A DNA stretch of 64,000 nucleotides from contig NZ_JBFONT020000003.1 in assembly GCF_040779325.2 (NCBI RefSeq), forward strand, positions 248,001 to 312,000. The letters are read 5' to 3'. Source of the DNA: Aestuariibius violaceus (GTDB taxonomy: Bacteria; Pseudomonadota; Alphaproteobacteria; Rhodobacterales; Rhodobacteraceae). The position numbers and the translations under genes are program-made. Position 1 is the first letter of the stretch; each line of letters opens with the position of its first letter. Of this stretch, positions 60,927-64,000 are shown piece after piece. The notes beneath the pieces were generated by a model that saw only the letters and a list, made by a program, of their open reading frames with translations, ran no database searches and was not told where the DNA came from.

Positions 60927-62337
60927 TAGATCCCTCCAAAGCAGCTTCGTGCAGCCGCAATAGTTTTTCTCCCCTCTTGCGGGCATGGGTCAGAACCGCA
61001 TCCAGCCGCTCGGAAATCGTGCCTTGATCTGCCTTTAGCGTCTCGCCAATCCAAGGCGTCAGTGGGTCCCGGTCGAAGCCAAGACCAAAACAGAGCGACA
61101 GACCCAGATAGAGACCCCGGTCACGTTCAGTAGAAACTCCGTAGCGATCCCCCGCTCGGGCAATAGCGATCTGCGCATGGGCCTTAACATCATCTGGTTG
61201 GATGCGGTCGCCGAAACGTGGCGCAGAAATCGATTGTAGCCTGAGTAAGACTTGATCTGGTGTTACTTGGTGAGCAGCTATTAGCGCCCCCAGGGCATCG
61301 AGCGTTTCGCTCAACATCGCAGCGGACTTCTCCATCTGCATTCCGAAGACGTCGTGTGCTGCAGAGCGGAAGCGATGGGAAATCGTGGTCATCCGGCGGT
61401 CGGCCGGGCTGCGTTCCCCAGTCAGCTCCTGGTTCAGCCAACGGTGAAGGGGGTCACGATACCATAGAGCACCCAGATACAGCATCAGATGACCGAAATA
61501 GGCAACTTCGCCCGGCGCGGTAATCCCGCAATCCAATGCGGCATTAAGGGAGTGCTGGCCGAAAGCCTGGCGATGCTCTTCTTTCAGCCCACGCATTCGT
61601 ACTGGCTGCCGTGCAGCCATTTCAGCCAGGAAAGCAGCCCGAAAACGCTCTTGTTGAGTCGCAACAAAGATCCGACGATCATCCTCGTCAAGCGCTGCAG
61701 GCGCGCGCTTTTCAGGCAGCGCATCCTGTCGAACCGTTGCTACGATTAAGGTCTTTGCCGTCGCTTCGGGGAGCATGATGATGCTTTGTAGCTTCGTGCC
61801 CGAAGCGTCTTGCAACCAAGCGGCGGCCCTGTCCGCCCTCCGCCCAACCGACCGTGGGATGTAGGCTGACATGACTGACGGATCAGCCAGCCGAAACCAT
61901 GACCATCGCCCTGCCTCGTCGCGCAGTCTGACGAAACGTCGGAGGTGCGCCGCCATTTCGTCCAGCCCAGTCGCTGCCCGAAAGATGACCCCCGTCCGAA
62001 GGAGATCCCGCCGGCCTAGGAAAGTTATCTCAAAGTCGCTTCGGCTCTCTCCGATGGCGGTATTCGCGAAGCGAAGGAGAACCGGTGCGACATCTGCAAG
62101 TTCCCTTGCTTGCGGTCCGTTCAAGAGGGGCTTGTAGGGTAAATCAAGGTCGGAATTCGCAAAACTGCCGTTAACACGTTCGTACAGCGCAGGATCGAGT
62201 AATAGGAACGTTTGAAGATCGGCAGTATCTTCAATCGTGATCTTCGACAGGATCCCTTCACCCTCGGGATCTCCAATCGGGACGTGTGCGATCGTCAGAT
62301 AAGGGAAAGAGTCCTCAGCTACTGAAACTGACGTCAT
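60919..62337 (-). CDS. DUF4123 domain protein (type VI effector chaperone/adaptor)
   Basis: A 472-residue protein. Residues about 40-165 are a DUF4123 domain: FLLLDPALYE, PLLNGPQARELADVAPVLLRF (in part), EMAAHLRRFVRLRDEAGR, FRLADPSVMSAYIPRS. Such proteins (Tap/Tec) load a cognate effector onto a VgrG spike. The C-terminal half carries two similar helical repeats: residues 263-305 (CGITAPGEVAY, YLGALWYRDPLHRWL) and 390-433 (YGVSTERDRGLY, CFGLGFDRDPLTPWI). It is first of the three-gene operon. No vgrG, hcp or PAAR gene is seen in the window. Starts at ATG 62337 with no strong ribosome site. Confidence 0.75.
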   Translation of the reverse strand: MTSVSVAEDSFPYLTIAHVPIGDPEGEGILSKITIEDTADLQTFLLLDPALYERVNGSFANSDLDLPYKPLLNGPQARELADVAPVLLRFANTAIGESRSDFEITFLGRRDLLRTGVIFRAATGLDEMAAHLRRFVRLRDEAGRWSWFRLADPSVMSAYIPRSVGRRADRAAAWLQDASGTKLQSIIMLPEATAKTLIVATVRQDALPEKRAPAALDEDDRRIFVATQQERFRAAFLAEMAARQPVRMRGLKEEHRQAFGQHSLNAALDCGITAPGEVAYFGHLMLYLGALWYRDPLHRWLNQELTGERSPADRRMTTISHRFRSAAHDVFGMQMEKSAAMLSETLDALGALIAAHQVTPDQVLLRLQSISAPRFGDRIQPDDVKAHAQIAIARAGDRYGVSTERDRGLYLGLSLCFGLGFDRDPLTPWIGETLKADQGTISERLDAVLTHARKRGEKLLRLHEAALEGSNV

Positions 62338-62488
62338 GGTCTAAAGATCCAGAAATAATCGGTTTACTAAACACTCCCTTATTGTCCCATGAGCTGCGGG
62401 CCCGCAATGCTTCGTTTTGCCATCCCGTGGACGTTGCATCCTTTTTGTCGCCTGAACCGTCTAGTCGCGTCGATACGAGCGAATAATG

Positions 62489-62975
62489 TGACCTGCCCCA
62501 ACGAAGTGGTCCGGTTTCAGTCTTGGTGCATGATGGATCTGAGAGCTACAGTTGGGTTGGCCGGCGAAGCGGCGCCGGATGGCGGAGCCGGCCATTGCAC
62601 AACCTCCGGGGCTGGTGGCCGATAGCCCAGCGATGAGTGCGGGCGCTTCGTGTTGTGGTGCTGGCGCCAGCCCTAGATGATGATCCTTGCTTCGGCGAGG
62701 CTGTAGAAGATCTCACCCTTGAGCAGCTCATCCCGCAGTTTCGCGTTAAAGGTCTCGCAATAGCCATTCTCCCAAGGGCTGCCAGGCTCGATGTAGGCGG
62801 TTATGGCGCCGACTGCCGCAATCCACTCCCGCACCGCCATACCCACGAACTCCGGGCCATCGTCTTATCTGATATGACCCGGGACGCCCCGCAGGATGAC
62901 CGTCTGCGCAGCACCTTCCTTTGGGTCGAGCGATGCTGACTGAGCACGCAACAGGCGAGGCGTAGCGAAGATCGA
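62489..62975 (-). pseudogene. decayed IS3-family element remnant B
   Basis: One end, TGACCTGCCCCA at 62489-62500, has the form of an IS3-family terminal repeat. Reading the minus strand, an N-terminal piece (CCVLSQHRSTQRK) joins the C-terminal half directly (VILRGVPGHIR, stop, DDGPEFVGMAVREWI, then YIEPGSPWENGYCETFNAKL, stop after ARIII, then HNTKRPHSSLGYRPPAPE). An internal deletion, a frame change and two stop codons make it inactive. The catalytic Asp and Glu of this half remain. It belongs to a different IS3 subgroup from remnant A. Confidence 0.88.
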
Positions 62976-63059
62976 AGAAGCCAAACTCGGTTTAGGCGAA
63001 GACTTCTTGTTGGAGACAAGCGCGATCCGTCAACTGCGCCGCGACCTATGCTGCCTGGT

Positions 63060-63080
63060 TTGAGGCACCGGCTGCCTCAA
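63060..63080. repeat. short inverted repeat
   Basis: TTGAGGCA, loop CCGGC, TGCCTCAA: a perfect 8-base stem within the gap 62976-63481, which otherwise shows no gene I can support. No T tract follows, so it is not a clear terminator. Confidence 0.45.
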
Positions 63081-63481
63081 CTTCGCAGCGCGAAGCGATC
63101 GGTCGCGGTGATGTATGGCTCCGGAGGCTCGCTTCTCTGAAGATCGCAGGCTAAAGTCGCTCCCTTCCTTTCCCTCCCACCCCTACCACCCGGTTTGATC
63201 CTCGGTGCGCGGCAGGCGCCACGTTCCTTGTTGACATATCTGACAAATTCACTCAGCCTTTCATTAGCCACTCACTTCATGTGGGCAAGCCAGAATCCGA
63301 TCAATAGATTGACAGAACGCAAGTCGGGGTCTGCGGAAGGATCCTCTGACGTCATGCGCGCAGAGTTGTGCTGGGAGGTCTTTCGGCGCCCTGACGCAAG
63401 CTGAAGTACGTCAACCCTCCCATGCGCCCCTGACCATCCGGCGACTCTCGAGTTGGTAAGAACAATGAAGGACAGCTCTCT

Positions 63482-64000
63482 ATGAGATCCGTGACCCTCG
63501 TCACAAGCGCCCTAACTCTCTGCCTCGGCACCGCTGTTACGGCCCAAGAGACATCGACACGCGGGGCGGTTCTTGAAACCTATGCCGATATCGCGCTTGC
63601 TAAGTACGAAGACAGTCTGACGGCCGCTCAGGCGCTTCAAGCGGCTGTTAACGCGCTGATCGACGATCCCTCCGCCGAGGCGTTGCAGGCCGCGAAACTG
63701 GCCTGGCTGCAATCGCGGGTGCCCTATCAGCAGACCGAGGTCTACCGGTTCGGAAACGCCATCGTTGACGATTGGGAGGGCAAGGTAAATGCCTGGCCTT
63801 TGGACGAAGGGCTGATTGACTATGTCGACGCGGTCTATGGCGGCGCAACCGACGAAAACCCCTACGCGGCGCTCAACGTCATCGCCAACCCGGCCTTCAC
63901 CCTCTCCGGCACCGAAATCGATGCCTCCGACATCACGCCCGCGCTGCTGGAAGGCGAGCTGCACGAGGCCGACGAGGTCGAATCGAACGTCGCCACCGGC
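63482..64000 (+). CDS. imelysin family (peptidase M75-type) iron-regulated protein, 3' end beyond window
   Basis: The first 173 codons of an exported protein; the frame is open at the window edge. Signal peptide MRSVTLVTSALTLCLGTAVTA, then AVLETYADIALAKYEDSLTAA (in part), WLQSRVPYQQTEVYRFGN and EGKVNAWPLDEGLIDYVD, which match imelysin/IrpA proteins of the iron-uptake type. The later GxHxxE metal motif is outside the window. AGGA lies about ten bases before ATG 63482. No clear iron box was found upstream. Confidence 0.88.
   Translation, partial: MRSVTLVTSALTLCLGTAVTAQETSTRGAVLETYADIALAKYEDSLTAAQALQAAVNALIDDPSAEALQAAKLAWLQSRVPYQQTEVYRFGNAIVDDWEGKVNAWPLDEGLIDYVDAVYGGATDENPYAALNVIANPAFTLSGTEIDASDITPALLEGELHEADEVESNVATG

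Noticed and set aside
62637..62939. A 100-codon plus-strand frame over IS remnant B
   Set aside because: It is the antisense shadow of the decayed IS3-family transposase, whose motifs are clear on the minus strand.
63231..63260. Promoter with TTGACA before the imelysin gene
   Set aside because: The -35-like hexamer is perfect but no -10-like sequence stands at 16-18 bases, and it is 245 bases from the start codon.
58390..64000. Right-hand att copy of the tRNA-Leu 3' end
   Set aside because: No second copy of the tRNA 3' sequence was found within the window, so island integration at this tRNA stays unproven.
1..64000. CRISPR array or rRNA genes
   Set aside because: No regularly spaced direct repeats and no rRNA-like stretches were seen on either strand.

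Overview
The window looks like chromosomal DNA from an alphaproteobacterium of the Rhodobacteraceae (Rhodobacter/Roseobacter group). The evidence is high GC with strong G/C third-position bias, a GTTC-N7-GTTC SOS box in front of lexA, a gene-transfer-agent type holin/endolysin pair, a B12-dependent ribonucleotide reductase, and the gene order trpGDC-moaC-moeA-lexA-comEC-gltX-gltA. No organism name can be read from the sequence.

Positions 1-13.1 kb: the 5' part of lysC, an SDR, a DUF1178 protein, a Nudix hydrolase, a histone-deacetylase-like amidohydrolase overlapping waaA tail to tail, the modABC molybdate transporter, a three-gene minus-strand operon (NIPSNAP, PEP mutase/isocitrate lyase-like, SDR) divergent from an ArsR-type regulator, an acetyltransferase and purL. 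13.1-22 kb: an exported protein, a 450-base non-coding gap (a MITE-like inverted repeat, a palindromic operator and a candidate small RNA with terminator), a LysR regulator divergent from a giant indolepyruvate ferredoxin oxidoreductase, an acyltransferase, murI and argC. 22-26.4 kb: a cytochrome c maturation cluster (ccmE, ccmF, ccmH) split by an endolysin/holin pair of gene-transfer-agent type.

26.4-46 kb: an enoyl-CoA hydratase, small proteins, gltA, gltX, comEC, lexA, moeA, moaC, trpC, trpD, trpG, a YibQ-type divergent deacetylase with a very long acidic linker, a Rieske oxygenase, trpE and a PpiD-like foldase. Molybdenum uptake (modABC) and cofactor synthesis (moaC, moeA) lie about 28 kb apart. 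46-58 kb: an aminotransferase, gpt, two LysE-family exporters in an operon with fabI, pdxH, a double cold-shock protein with a DUF192 protein, tRNA-Pro, a capsule-type glycosyltransferase-like gene, a lipoprotein, and nrdJ with candidate tandem NrdR boxes.

58.3-63 kb is accessory DNA. It begins at tRNA-Leu, is visibly lower in GC, and is bracketed by two decayed IS3-family transposase remnants. Between them lies a compact three-gene minus-strand operon: a DUF4123 protein (type VI secretion effector chaperone family), a 470-residue protein without signal peptide that carries a HEMGH zinc-metallopeptidase motif, and a small lipoprotein. I read this as an orphan type VI effector module: adaptor, putative metallopeptidase toxin and periplasmic lipoprotein immunity. 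It is the best candidate for an undescribed system here. The window ends inside an imelysin-family (M75) gene.
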